Position numbers and translations under genes: made by a program
Assembly (NCBI GenBank): GCA_963921825.1
Contig: OY997594.1
Coordinates: 16,249,001-16,313,000 of the forward strand
From: Erodium maritimum
Lineage: Eukaryota > Streptophyta > Magnoliopsida > Geraniales > Geraniaceae
DNA: 64,000 bases
Direction: 5' to 3'
Shown here: piece by piece, positions 10,552 through 22,106 of the stretch
Position numbering within the stretch: position 1 is the stretch's first letter
How the letters are laid out: every line of letters begins with the position of its first letter
The notes under the pieces: generated by a model
Database searches by the model: none
What the model saw: only the letters and a program-made list of their open reading frames with translations
What the model was told of the DNA's origin: nothing

Positions 10552-12350
10552 GTGAGGGTTGTGCTATACCTTATCGGTGTGACTAATGGAGTGGTTGTTC
10601 GGTCTCTGATTTGGGCGTCATTTTTATTGGATATCGGGGCGCCACACTTGTTTGCTTCGTCGAGTTGTGCTGAGATGTTGGGGCTGAGTTTAGAGCCGTT
10701 GAGTCCACCCCTGCATCTGGACACGCCGGTTGGTGGTGGTGTGGTGTTGACTAGGGTCTGTCGTGCCTACGAAGTTAGAGAAGCGAACTGATACAGGAGG
10801 TTCGAGAGAGGGCTCAAGAGCCATGATGCTGGATCGAGTCCTCACCCCGAGGATTCGGGTATGTTCGGAGTTGGTGGGCACGACGCCGGTAGTGGAGCGA
10901 GGTCTTAGAGAGAGTGGGAGGGTCCTTAAGGTTCGGTAGCGATTGAGCTTGTGCGTGTATCCGTGGGAAGGATACCTGCAAAAGGATAGCCTTTGACGTG
11001 ATCTTGGGAATGGATTGGCTGGTGAAGTACCGAGCAAATATCGACTGTTACAGGCGACGAGTGACGGTGTCAACAGGCAACACGAAGGTTTCGTGTATTC
11101 TGGGCAGTAAGAGCGGGGTTCTCCAGTCGGCTTTGTCCGCAGTGGAGGAAGTATCGGTCTTGCAGAGCCGAGAGTTACCGCGAGTTGTGTGCGAGTTCCC
11201 CGAGGTCTTTCCTGAGGAGTTGAGCGGGTTACCACCAGTTTGTGAGGTGGAGTTCGGGATTGACCTGATGCCGGGAACGGCGGCGATATCGATGGCGCCT
11301 TAGAGGTTCGCGCCGACAGAGTTGACCGAGCTGAAGCGTCAGCTCGAGGAGCTTCGGGAGAAGGGGCTTATCCGTCCGAGCACATCGTCGTGGGGAGCAC
11401 CAGCACTCTTCGTGAAGAAGAAGAGTGGATAAATTCAGATGTGTATAGACTACCGGAATCTGAACCGGATTACGGTGAAGAACCGATACCCGATGTCGAG
11501 AATTGACGACTTGTTCGACCAGTTGAGAGGGTCGACATGCTTCTCGAAGATCGATCTGCGATCCAGATATTACCAGTTGCGAGTCCGGGAGGGGTACGTT
11601 GCTAAGACTGCATTCCGGACATGCTATGGGCATTACGAGTTCTTGGTGATGCCTTTTGGACTGACGAACGCACCTGCAGCGTTCATGGATCTGATGAACA
11701 GTATATTACGGCCGTTCTTAGATCAATTTGTGGTGGTGTTTGTAGACGACATCTTGATTTACTCGCAGAACGAGGCGGCATATGAGGAGCATCTGAGGGC
11801 TGTTCTGACATTGTTGCGCACACATCAGCTATACGCCAACCTGGAGAAATGCGAGTTTTGGCTCGCTGAGGTGAAATTCCTTGGTCACATTGTATCCCGT
11901 GACGGTATACTAGCCGATCCGGCGAAGATCGACGCGGTTTCGAAGTGGACGCGGCCCACGAGCGTCTTCGAGATCCGCAGCTTTTAGGGGTTGGCTGGGT
12001 GTTATCGGCGATTCGTCCAGGATTTTGCACAGCTAGCCGCGCCTATGACTCTTTTGACACGCAAGGGAGTCGGGTTTGTGTGGACAGAGGATTGTGAACG
12101 TGCGTTCACGGAGCTGAAGACTCGTCTGACTACCGCCCCAGTATTGATAGTACCAGAGCGAGGGGTCGGGTATGAGGTCTATTTTGACGCATCCGGGGAA
12201 GGACTGGGATGTGTGCTGATGCAGTTGGGTAGAGTGGTTGCTTATGGCTCCAGGCAGTTGAAGACACACGAGCGCAACTATCATACCCATGACTTGGAAT
12301 TAGCGGCAGTCGTGTTCGCGCTAAAGGGCTGGAGGTATTATCTGTATGGC
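10552..12350 (+). pseudogene. Ty3/gypsy pol remnant: protease, reverse transcriptase, partial RNase H
   Basis: A retropepsin-like segment (SFLLDIGAPHLF, then AEMLGL and TPVGG) is seen at 10612-10740; the usual catalytic DSGA reads DIGA. After a frame break, 10998-11303 carries the ILGMDWL linker typical of chromovirus pol. RT blocks follow: [18 protein letters not shown] (from 11442), [46 protein letters not shown] (catalytic VDD), and the LGHIVS and RRFVQDF connection blocks. The start of RNase H ([15 protein letters not shown]) is at about 12180. Premature stops TAG at 11300-11302, TAA near 11429 and TAG near 11985 interrupt otherwise well kept sequence, and the frame is cut at 12350. It cannot encode an active polyprotein. 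Confidence 0.93.
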
Positions 12351-12801
12351 GAGCTTCTTATCCTTATCATCATCCTTAGCTTGGATTCTTTTATCCTTAT
12401 CATCATCCAACAAGGGGATCTCATTCAATTCTCCTTTTAAATCTCTTATCCCTCCAATAAGACCAAGTCAACACAGATTCCTTGTTTTCTTCTTTTTCTC
12501 GATCATGCCTCTCCTCTATTAGGTCGGGCCCCTCCTTGAATGGGCCTCACCAATCATCCTTAGGCCGATCCCATTTTTTTTGTCTTTCCCTTGGACTCAT
12601 CCCTTATTTTGCTCCTTATGTTCAAAAGCTTACAATTCGTGAGGCCTTTTCAATACGCATACCCAACTCCAACATCCAGCCCATCGAGCCCACATTTTTA
12701 TGTCGAGCCTGAGCTTACACTGGCCTTGCTTCCCAAGCCTACGTTGGTACTCGTCTCGCCTGTGTTCAAGATTGGGGTTCAATATGACCAAACTCTCGGT
12801 C
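12351..12801. other. Unassigned segment joined to the truncated pol
   Basis: Begins with a direct repeat of TATCCTTATCATCATCC (about 12358 and 12392) and continues as pyrimidine-rich sequence with no supported gene. The sharp junction with RNase H at 12350 suggests a rearrangement or a later insertion, but no flanking duplication was found. Confidence 0.4.
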
Positions 12802-12981
12802 TGTGACATCCTCCCCCTACCAAAAGTGAACGATTTTGGTAGCATCACTCAAGGAAATGCTATAAAGGGTGAGGTTTTGGGTTCAAGTCTCACCAACAAC
12901 CTAGAGGGGTTGGGGTGTATTGAGCTGCAGACCTAACATCGCCGTGCGTGGGGCCCGGGTCTGACACGGCGGGATGTTACA
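12802..12981. mobile_element. 180-bp unit with 10-bp terminal inverted repeats
   Basis: The ends are TGTGACATCC and GGATGTTACA, a 9-of-10 inverted match. Inside lies a short hairpin (CTACCAAAA...TTTTGGTAG, about 12817-12842) and a GGTTCAAGTCTC stretch resembling a tRNA B box near 12880. No target-site duplication could be seen. It could be a minute LTR/SMART-like unit, a tRNA-derived SINE fragment or the end of a larger LTR; class left open. Confidence 0.35.
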
Positions 12982-14463
12982 CATGTGGCCATGTCGGGCT
13001 TTAGGATTTTGTGTTGGTTGTGTTTGATTGTGGTTAATAGTCCTTAAATGCTGATGAATAGTATATTCGTTGGTTAATTTAAGAATCATAGTATGCTATA
13101 TGAATTATGATGAATGTGATATGAATGCTTGTGTCGTAATATGATTGGTTGAATGAATGTGACGACTGTGATATGGATTGTTATCTCGTGATATCTTGAA
13201 TGAATGGATGTGATGAATGTGATATGAATGGTTGTCTTGTGATATGATCGGGTGAATGATAGACCGATGTGGTGTGATTGGTAAGTTTTGACGGTATTAT
13301 AAGTTCGGTGTGACATGTTTTGTATGGTATTGTGTGGTGTGACTTGTACCCCATGCTATGGGAAGATACCCGATCGAGGTGTGTGCCGGTCCGGTATGTT
13401 GTTTATGTGTTTACCCAGATGTGCATTTCCGGGAAGACCGATGTGCGTTTCCGGTATATTGTATTGCTTGTTTACCCCGATGTGCGTTTCCGGGAAGAGC
13501 GATGTGCGTTTCCGGTATGTTGTGTTTGTTTCACCCCGATGTGCGTTTCCGGGAAGACATCTAGACCGATGGTATATTTCGATACGATGTGGTTGAGTCA
13601 TGTTGTATGATCTGGCGTATTATTGGACACTTACTGTGTGTGTGGTTGCTAATGATTTCCTGTGTGTATGGTTGCTAATGATTTACTGTGTGTGTTGGCT
13701 AGTTTGGTACGCTGTGGTTACTTATGCCTGTTATGTGACTCGAGTGTTAACGTTATGGGTGTTCGACAACGAACCGTATGATGTATTTGTTAAGTTGTGC
13801 GTGGTGATCGAATTGTCATGGGTACTTGTCTTATGTTGTGTGTTATCGAATCTGAGTAACGTTCGTAATGATCTTAGCAGTATAATGTCCCAGGGTTAGG
13901 TGTTAAGAACCGTCCGGTGTCCTTTTCTTATGTCCGTATGATGTCGGGTTGAGATGACGTTTGTAGTCGAGGTCATAGAAGAATGTCTTACTGTTTACAT
14001 GGTTCTTTATCTTGGATCTATCATCGATAATCTTGTGTTCCTGTTGGTTTCTGTTGTTGTGTCGTTTATTAATAAGTGTTTATTAATAAGTGTTATGAAT
14101 CGAGTAACTTTGGCGATGGAGCGGAAGTCCATTCCCATTACTACTTTTTCCTACTGAGCGAAAGCTCACCCTCTCTGTTATTTACTATTTTACAGGTTTC
14201 GATGGTGAGTCGGTGTAGAGGACGTCTCAGAGCTCGGGAGCTCATCGAGAGTCTGGGGGTTTATACTTTAGTAGCAACGTACTTCCTATTTATGAACTTA
14301 ACCATGTTTTTATTTACCTGCATTGGAACGTTGGACTCGTGGCATCGGATTTTTTTTATGAACTACTCGGATTTTTATGTTATTAAATTTACCTTTATTA
14401 TTGTTTTTATTTTATTTTAGTTCATGTCTCGAGTTCGGTCAAAATCGGATTTGGGGCATGACA
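12982..14463 (+). mobile_element. Gypsy-type LTR fragment
   Basis: The segment ends GGATTTGGGGCATGACA at 14463, like the gypsy LTR end at 9464 but clearly diverged, and is not followed by a primer-binding site. Upstream it contains the same block as the other LTRs: a GAGCGAAAGCTC stem (14155-14166) followed by a pyrimidine tract ending TTTTACAG at 14194. It also holds degenerate short tandem repeats (13090-13290 and 13378-13562). It is most likely the 3' part of an LTR from a sister family; its start is unclear. Confidence 0.6.
13378..13562. repeat. About 60-bp tandem repeat, 3 copies
   Basis: TTCCGGGAAGA recurs near 13427, 13487 and 13546, each within a GATGTGCRTTTCCGG context that also appears at half-spacing. 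Located in the LTR fragment; spurious open frames cover it on both strands. Confidence 0.75.
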
Positions 14464-15107
14464 AAAATGCTCGTCCTCCTCGACGCTCCACAGTCTTCGT
14501 TTAGCCTTTATTTGTTGCTCCTCGCTCGTTGTACCTTTCTGTCCTCTCGCCCCTCCAGTAGCCTAGGGGTTCGACACCTCGACGATGTCTTTGGTAACCA
14601 AGGGACCTTCTTGACTTGTCAGTCCGGAATTTTGGCTCGAGCAGAATTGCTCTTGGGTTCCCGAGACGTAATCGTGTTTTACAAGCTCGGCACACCATTC
14701 ATTCCAATTGTTTTATTATTGCGAACGAAAAAAATAAATGTAGAGAAAGAATAGAGTAGTATTTTGAGGGGAATTGTGTTGGTGTGTGAAAATGAAGGGG
14801 GGGGGGGGGGGGGGGTTTGTTGTTTATATAGGAGAGAAGGGGAAAAAGCATATGTCGATGCCGCCACGTGTCGCCATCGGAGAGAGAGCCAATGATGGGC
14901 GCTGTCTTCGAGATGCCAATGGCTCCAAATGCCTGCGGCTACTGCCAACGGCTTGTTCAACGTCAGCACTCCCCGCCAACGATGAAACGTCGGCTTCACG
15001 TCGGCAACCCACAATTTCGATACTTTCTCCCCTTCAACAACTTACCGCCGACTGTACCACCAGCGTTGAAGATGCTCTTGCGTCATGGGAGATGCACCAT
15101 TTGTGCC
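14464..15107. other. Unassigned segment; right part resembles a PIF/Harbinger terminus
   Basis: No supported gene. A run of 19 G lies at 14797-14815. Near 15062-15080 the sequence reads, on the minus strand, AGAGCATCTTCAACGC, which resembles the terminal inverted repeats of plant PIF/Harbinger elements, with the GC-rich subterminal sequence they often have. No partner repeat or 3-bp duplication was found on the left, so this may be one end of a truncated element. Confidence 0.35.
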
Positions 15108-15115
15108 ATCCTAGT

Positions 15116-16029
15116 TAGGGGTGAGCATCGGCCGGTACCCGCCCAAAATCCCAAACCCATTACCCAAACCGTTTTTTCGGTTTCATAAACCCGTACCCAT
15201 CCCCATCACCGATCGCTAAAGAGAAGGCCGATAACCGCCCAACCTCACTACCGGCCAGAGACAGTTACAACCAACCAACCCAGGCCCAATGGGCTTCTTA
15301 TTGGGCCTACTGAAATAAACATTCAAAAACTGTCTATGCGACATGTTCCCTTCAAAACAATACACTTTAGTGCTCCATTTTCACTTCAAAAATGATTAAG
15401 GATTTAATGAAGGAAGATCCTTATTCATTTTATTTAAATCGATCATCACCAAATTATTAGAAGGAAAACACAGATGCAAGTAACCGGACAAAAACTGTTT
15501 ATGCAACATGTTCCCTTCAAACATAGTTCAGGGCCATTTCTTATTTGACCAGCAGCAAATAATATTTGAATGTGAACTACAGCCCTATATCACATGTTCT
15601 TATATACTTGTAGAGACATACATAATTTTCAGTCTAAATATATCTCAACTAATTGCAATTCAGTGGAGACATGTTCCCAAGAAATGCAAACAAGTAAATA
15701 ACATCAAAAAACAGTTTCCTCGTGCTGGTTTCACTTCAAACACAACTCAAGGGATTAAAAAGGCTCTATCTTACAAGTTTTAATTGACCAGTTTATTTGA
15801 ACGATGAATAACATGAATGCAGACATTTCAATTCGCGAGTGAGCCTCAGCCCAACACTTGCTACAGTGTCGGCCGGTTCGGGTATACCCGGTTTTCTTGT
15901 AAGAAAACGGGTCAAACCCGTTGACCACGCCGGTTGAGTTATTTCCAACCCGTGGTAAGGCCGGTTCTGGGTTTTCCGGCGACGGGGATGGTCGGTTTAC
16001 GGTGATGATCGGATTTTTGCTCAGTCCTA
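15116..16029. mobile_element. Non-autonomous hAT element, 914 bp, 8-bp TSD
   Basis: The termini are TAGGGGTGAGCA at 15116 and, on the minus strand, TAGGACTGAGCA ending at 16029, matching at 10 of 12 bases. Flanks are a perfect 8-bp duplication ATCCTAGT (15108-15115 and 16030-16037), the hallmark of hAT insertion. The subterminal regions are rich in CCGG/ACCCG-type motifs on both sides. An internal direct repeat (ACATGTTCCCTTCAAA at about 15340 and 15505) is present. There is no transposase frame, so an autonomous hAT would have to supply it. Confidence 0.92.
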
Positions 16030-16037
16030 ATCCTAGT

Positions 16038-16675
16038 GGCCTTCCCCAATTATGTTATATCATTTAAGTTAATTAATATTAGATTTGGAGTCTAAATTGA
16101 TTTTCTAATTTATTTATAATAAAAGGAAGGAATTTTTAGTAGATTTCACCTATACCTCGATGGCTCTGTATGCAACTAAAAATGATTAAATAACCCTCAT
16201 GATCAATGGGTAGTTTTGATTTCCACTTCTATATTTATCTTAAGAAATAAGATTTTGTTTTCGTTAATAGAAATTACACCCAAGTAATGATAATGCTAAA
16301 GACGAAACTCTTGTCTTAAAGAAGATGATAGAGTAAAGATTTTTAAATTAGCATTTCGTACACGCACCCCCCGCAAGACTAAACCATTGTCTCATCTCAG
16401 CGTGCGATTCCGTATAAAACATAAAGTTCATACACAATGACTCCGTACGGACATATACACTCCGCTTGAAATTAATTGTAGGTTCAGCACGGGCAACGTA
16501 CAAGGATGCTGCCTGAGAGTGATATATATTCCGAGACTATAAATCCAACTCGATGCGTATATTTCATTCAGACACATATACGGATCGATATATAAAATCA
16601 TCCAAACTCATAATTAGTTTGGCGAGCTACATATAAATATAGAGAGAGAGAGAGAAGAGAGAGACCTACATTAAT
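16038..16675 (+). promoter_or_regulatory. Upstream region of polygalacturonase gene 1
   Basis: AT-rich promoter-like region with two TATA candidates. TATATAAAA at 16589-16597 would place transcription start near 16625 and give a leader of about 50 nt; TATAAATA at 16632-16639 is very close to the start codon. A purine-rich GAGA stretch (16641-16664) lies just before the ATG. The choice between the two boxes is inference. Confidence 0.45.
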
Positions 16676-18972
16676 ATGGTTACAGAGATTACATATTATC
16701 GTTGTTACTTGTCCCTCTTCGTAGTTCCCTATATTGTTGTGTTCTTCTTCGGACCATCTAGTGCTTCGACGACCTCAACGTACAGTGTGGTCAACTACGG
16801 CGCACGAGGGGATGGCGAGACTGATTCGACGTTAGGATTCCAACGTGCATGGACCTCAGCATGCAAGTCCTCATCGGCCTCTACTGTGTACGTTCCGAGA
16901 GGAACCTATCTGATAAATATGGTACATTTCGAAGGGCCGTGCAAGAGCACAACTACATTCCTGATTGAAGGGACACTTGTGGCACCCTATACTTTAGGGG
17001 CACTTGGTGACTCGGGGTACTGGATCCTCTTCAGCAAGGTCGACAAGGTCACCATCACCGGCAACGGTTCCATCGATGCTAGGGGATCTTCCTTTTGGGC
17101 TTGCCGGAGGAGCGGCAAGAGCTGTCCTAATGGTGCCAGGGTCAGTATATATTGTTCCTTTTGTGCGCAGTCTTTTGTCTTTTTGTTGTTGGTTTATTCC
17201 GTCCTACGGGCTGCTGCCTCAACAAACTTATGTTGCATATGATGGAATCATTTTTTTTTATCAACAAAGCATATATATGAAAACTTATCCCTCCGAGAAT
17301 GAGATAAAATATGGGTAAAACCCTTATACAAACCTGAGTCCCGAATTAGTTTCGGTCTTGCAATAGAAACATAAGCATACCAAGCATAGTAGCTCAAACC
17401 TCGGAACCAGATCCAATCAGAGGGTCTAAACACGTTTATAACCTATATTTTACAACCATGGAAAAAAAACAGACACTACCAACAAGATGACCTGTACCGC
17501 AGCAACCTTTATGACTGATGTTTATGATTCTTCTCATTTATAGGTACGATATTTAATTTGGTTCATACGGTTTTATACCAGACTTTGTCTCACACGCAAT
17601 AATATTGACATGACATATGATAGTGCCACAGAATTTTCCTTTTTGGATGATATATTTAATGTATCACAGTAAGTGTAAACCGAGAAGTGTAACTAGTGCA
17701 CAAATTTATACATGATGAATGCAGGCGCTATCTTTTAATGGATCGAACAATGTGACAATCGAAGGCATAACATCGCTCAATAGTCAAATAATGCACGTAA
17801 CGATGGATCAGTGCAATTTCGTGACGATCAAGAACATGAAGATGATAGCACCAAGCGACAGTCCAAACACGGACGGTGTCCACTTGCAGCGCTCGACATC
17901 CGTGACTGTCAGCAACTGCACCGTCATGACCGGTGACGACTGCATATCTATCGGAGCTGGCACCAAAAATGTATGGATCGAGGGCATCAACTGTGGCCCC
18001 GGACATGGCATCAGGTCTGACTCACTATTTGTTACCATATTTATCTTATTTTACACTTTATTTCACACATAAAAATAAGATATGTATTATTTAATTTCCA
18101 ATACTTGTCACAGCATTGGTAGTCTCGGAGGAAATGTGACTGAAGCTGGCGTGGAAAACGTAACGGTAACGAACTCCGTCTTCACAAATACGGAGAATGG
18201 AGTGAGGATCAAGTCATGGGCAAGACCAAGCAACGGCTACGCCAAGAACATAACTTTCATGAACCTCCTTATGAGAGCTGCCCAAAACCCTATTATCATT
18301 GACCAAGCGTACTGCCCCGGCCACACAAATTGTCCCACTCAGGTATATTATTGAATTAAATAACATATAGTGAGAGACAATCACGTGCGAACTTCTTTTA
18401 CGGCGTGAATCTACGAATCTCAAATCTGATTTGAGAAAATAACATCACAATTTAAGAAATTATTTTTGAGAAAATATAGTTTAAGAAAATAGTGTTTCTG
18501 GTTTGAGAAATTTGTTGTCTGGGAGTATTTATCTCAAACCGAAACAGGTATTTTTTTCAAACCGTATATGCTATTTTTGTGAGCTTACAAGTTCACATCG
18601 TAACAACTGGTTCGCACCTGATTGTATTCCTATATACATATATTGTCTTGAAATAGAATGACTATAAAAAAATATATATAGTTGAATATTTTCTCTCCTT
18701 GATATTATCGAATGATCATTGTTTTTTATAATAATTACAAGCAGAAGTCGGGCATAAAGATAGAGGAAGTGGAGTATAGGAACATATCCGGATCGTCGAG
18801 AACAAAGGTGGCGATGAATTTTGGGTGCAGTCCGACACATTCATGTACGGGAATAAGATTGGAAGACATAAGGCTCACGTATCCGGACAAGGCAGCGACA
18901 TCGGAGTGCGAGTATGCACATGGGAACACCTCCGGAGTCGTGCTGCCCAAGAGTTGTCTCTTACTTCCCTGA
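16676..18972 (+). CDS. Polygalacturonase / pectinase, GH28 (4 exons, 403 aa)
   Basis: Predicted to hydrolyse alpha-1,4 galacturonan in pectin in the cell wall after secretion. Exons: 16676-17140, 17725-18014, 18114-18342, 18745-18972, all with GT...AG introns; the total of 1212 bp stays in frame. Residues 1 to about 30 form a hydrophobic signal peptide. The right-handed beta-helix carries the four GH28 signatures: NTDG at 203-206, GDD at 225-227, GHG at 248-250 and RIK at 283-285, so the catalytic aspartates, the histidine and the substrate-binding RIK are all kept. The length and three-intron layout fit plant (often pollen-type exo-) polygalacturonases; endo versus exo action cannot be decided here. 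The paralogue at 40802-42428 has identical exon 2 and 3 lengths. The start is the first ATG, directly before the signal peptide. Confidence 0.93.
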
Positions 18973-19568
18973 GATTGTACCGTAACATATTACGTATATA
19001 TGTTCTCATATATTTTATTCTTAGCTGTTAATTATTTTAATTTTGCATGTGCATATTTTATAGAGTATGAAAAGTAGTTCGAATGATAACTTGCTATCGG
19101 GTATTTATGTACTTATTTATTCTCGGGTAACTATATACCATATACAAAATGAATCATCACAGATCCCAAGAGAGCAATTTTAGGGAACCTTGACTAATGA
19201 GAGTACAAATGTAAATGAAACATAGGGATGCACATGGCTTGCATGATTAACTTATTGAATTCACACTAACTACAACATTCTCAAGTGTGAATATATGCGA
19301 ATACAAAATTAAGTCTTGGAGTTCTCAATCTATATTATATTTATATTTAATCAGAACATATTCAAAGTTGGTTATTTATATGAAGAAAAAATATATATAA
19401 ACCCATCTATAATTAAGATGTAATCTCTTGATATAATGGATTATTTATTTTTTACATTTCAACTTTTTTTTATTTTTGTAAAAATATAGTATGATATCTT
19501 ATATGAAAATTACATAAAGAATTAATCTCTCCATATCAATTGTATAGAAGATATAAAACTCTAAACTA
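18973..19568. other. Intergenic AT-rich region
   Basis: Presumed 3' UTR and downstream region of polygalacturonase gene 1, strongly AT-rich. No gene or repeat boundary recognised until the 17-bp duplication at 19569. Confidence 0.5.
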
Positions 19569-19585
19569 TTAATACATGAAACTTT

Positions 19586-20505
19586 TTTTTGAAACGAGTA
19601 GATGATGTATTGTATTACTGTAAAATGTAAATCTTACAGGTTATGGCATAACTGTCCAGGATTTAAGATATTTGTCCCAGTCGACCGTAGTCCACCAGGC
19701 GCTCATGGATCCATAAAAATAGTCTGCTTCTTATCGCAGATCCAAACTCAAGAGTTCCCCTTACCTAAATTTCATAAATACCACACAGAAAATAACTAGT
19801 CCAACAATCGAAAGGACCTAACCAAACCAAACTAAAATTGGAAAAGACATAAAGCAAGCTTGAAATGAGTGCTCTGATTGCGGCTTTCCCGAGACTTCCC
19901 AGCACCAACAGTCTCGGGTATGTGGGTATAGGCCGTAATCGGACCCTCCTACCCCGCCGAGTCTTCTCATTCTTCCATATGAGGCTGTAACACCTCCGTT
20001 TGTGAATCCTGGGACACCTCCTCGTCCCTCAGCTCCGAGCAGGTCTGACTGGGCTCTGATGTGTCGCGGGGCCGCGACGTTGCTTTCCCCAACTCAGCAT
20101 GGGGCAGCCGCATGTTCGACCATGCCGGAGACTATGCATGCTCACACCGGCGAGGTTGTGTCACTGGTTGCTGATTGTCAAGCGAGACAAATCCCGGGAT
20201 GGGTTGCTCGCGAGGGGAGTCGGCCGGTGGGTGCCTCCAGATCAGAGCCTTGCCCTGTGATGAGGTCACGTGGTGGTCGTTGATGGCTCGGCGATAGATC
20301 GAAATCCATCGGGGCGGTTGAGGAGGGGTTCGGTGCGAAACCCAAACAGGATTGAAGGAGAGCGCGGCGGCCATTGAGAGAAGGTTGCAGGGTGTACTGG
20401 AGATCGATGAAGATGGGCGGCGGAAAAGGGTGAACCCTAGAAAAGGTAGTTGTACAACCCAAGAGAATTATTCGGAACGCCTGTATATCAAAATCTATTG
20501 ATCTC
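19586..20505 (-). mobile_element. LINE-type retroposon, 920 bp, A-tail and 17-bp TSD
   Basis: Flanked by a perfect 17-bp direct repeat, TTAATACATGAAACTTT (19569-19585 and 20506-20522). On the minus strand it ends in TCGTTTC followed by an A-run that abuts the duplication, the signature of target-primed reverse transcription. The 5' two thirds are GC-rich with an 80-codon frame (20374-20132) of no recognised family; the 3' part looks like a LINE 3' UTR. No RT or endonuclease is encoded. It is either an internally deleted L1 or a composite retroposon, moved by an L1 in trans. Confidence 0.85.
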
Positions 20506-20522
20506 TTAATACATGAAACTTT

Positions 20523-21222
20523 AAGAGGTTTAACTATGACAAGAACACAATAACACAATCTAAGATCTTTTACTTAAACCAATCTAACTCCCATTTGATT
20601 AACAATCATTGGTATTATTAGTTTTTGTTTTAACATTTGACCTTTAATTCATGTGACTAGAATTAATAAATGTCCGATGAAATCCAATGAACTTTCTCCC
20701 ACTTGGCCACTCCACCATACAATGAAGCCCATTGTCAAGGCGTATAGTACACGAACATTAATGAATACATAAACTAGCTTCCTATCTATTTTAAATCTTC
20801 ATGTGCCCAAGTTCAAGGCACTAACAAAATTGACCTAGATTCAAGCTCCAACTAACTAACCGCTACTTAACAAACTATAGTAGTACCTATGTGACATTTC
20901 GTGCATACTACGTACAACCATCATATATACGGAGTATATTCTTTACGATGTCCTTGTAATTGTCGACTATACTACTTTCCATACGGCATGCAAGATAATA
21001 TTGGTGCACTTGATTTCCACAAAATTGTATGCAACAATTTAAGAGTTTTTTTTAGTAACAATTTAAGAGTTAAAATTTAAAAGATATGGATTGAGATTCA
21101 CAGTTAAAACTTAGAGCTAATGTTAAGGAAGGGTGATTTTTTTTTTGAGGAGAGAGAATAATATAATGATGGGTGATAAAAGAGAGAGTATAATTAGTGG
21201 ATAAATCCTACAACAACTCTAT
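20523..21222. other. Intergenic AT-rich region
   Basis: No gene, RNA or clear repeat seen between the retroposon and the Harbinger element. Composition is AT-rich with several short A or T runs. Confidence 0.5.
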
Positions 21223-21225
21223 TTA

Positions 21226-22103
21226 GAGCATCCGCATCAGTGGGGGCTGAACCCTGAATCTTGAGGCAAAATCCTCTACTGACTAGGCAGGGTTCAGCCC
21301 CCTGCCCCCCTAAAAAGAGTGTGATGTACATTAGAGAGGCAAGTATGGGAGACATGATTTTCAGAAATGTTGACTGTATAATTAATTAAGCTTTTAACTG
21401 AATCTATTAACGTTATGTATAAATCAACAACTATTAAATAAAATTCATAAATAAAAATAAAAGTTCATTAATAAAATACAAAATTAAAAAAGTACATAAC
21501 TTTAAAAAATACATAACTAAAAAAATACACAACATTAAACCAAGGAATTATCAGTCGTCCGAATCGTCGCCTCAATCTATCGAATTCTGGCATTGCTCTC
21601 TATATCATTCTCTCGGTTCTACGCCAGAGTCCTCGCTCCCAAGCACGAAGTTTGGCTTCGACCTCGCGGCGTTCGGCTTGCATCTCCTCCCTTGTTTGAC
21701 GTTCGTCGTCGAACATTTTTTTGGCGACAGTTGGAAATGAAATGTAGAGAGAAATTTTAGGAATGATGTTGTGGATTTGATTAAATGGGTGAGGGGCATT
21801 ATAGTGGGGTAAAATGATTTGTTTATTGTATTTTTTTATAAAAAAAGTAGTCGTTTAGATCAGACCGTTTCTACCAGCAACGGTCATTTTTTTTCTGACT
21901 GGACATGTGGCGAGCTGCCACTGGGCAGCAGAGAGGCACGAGGCAGCGGGGCTGATTTTGCCCCCGTGCCTCTGCCCCCCGAACCCTCACCCACGGCCTC
22001 CTCCCCCGCCCTACGCACGCCCCCTCCCCACACCGAGCAAACCCTGAACCCCGAACTCTTTCCCCTTCTGCCCCCGCCCAAACCCCCCTTAATGCGGATG
22101 CTC
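21226..22103 (-). mobile_element. Non-autonomous PIF/Harbinger element, 878 bp, TSD TTA
   Basis: Terminal inverted repeats begin GAGCATCCGCAT at both ends (21226 plus strand; 22103 minus strand) and continue into G-rich subterminal sequence. The flanks are TTA (21223-21225 and 22104-22106), the 3-bp duplication expected for PIF/Harbinger. On the minus strand about 21717-21600 reads FDDERQTREEMQAERREVEA, a charged coiled-coil-like tail resembling the accessory Myb/NAM-associated ORF of Harbinger elements. This suggests derivation from an autonomous element by loss of the transposase. The accessory-ORF assignment is inference. Confidence 0.85.
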
Positions 22104-22106
22104 TTA

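Larger units (their letters stand above)
9465..12350 (+). mobile_element. Internal region of the broken gypsy element (PBS, leader, pol remnant)
   Basis: It starts with the primer-binding site TGGTATCAGAGC at 9468-9479. No gag is recognisable in the following kilobase; instead there is an 85-bp tandem repeat (9897-10345) and, near 10450-10490, a second copy of the hairpin and acceptor-like block found in the LTR. Protease and RT/RNase H remnants follow (10552-12350). The element stops abruptly inside the RNase H coding region at about 12350, after the residues RYYLYGE, where unrelated sequence begins. Integrase, chromodomain and a paired 3' LTR are missing, so the copy is immobile. Confidence 0.85.

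Noticed and set aside
10690-11235. 181-codon minus-strand ORF opposite the gypsy pol
   Set aside because: Shadow of the plus-strand protease/RT remnant; no independent similarity.
12860-12900. tRNA gene or SINE promoter suggested by GGTTCAAGTCTC
   Set aside because: Only a B-box-like match; no acceptor stem, anticodon arm or convincing A box can be folded.
4815-14463. One complete gypsy element from the LTR at 4815 to the LTR end at 14463
   Set aside because: The LTR ends at 9464 and 14463 are clearly diverged, the 5-bp flanks do not match, and pol is cut at 12350 by unrelated sequence, so these are treated as separate pieces.
14679-15188. Overlapping ORFs around the G19 run
   Set aside because: Poly-Gly/poly-Pro frames created by the homopolymer; no conserved domain.
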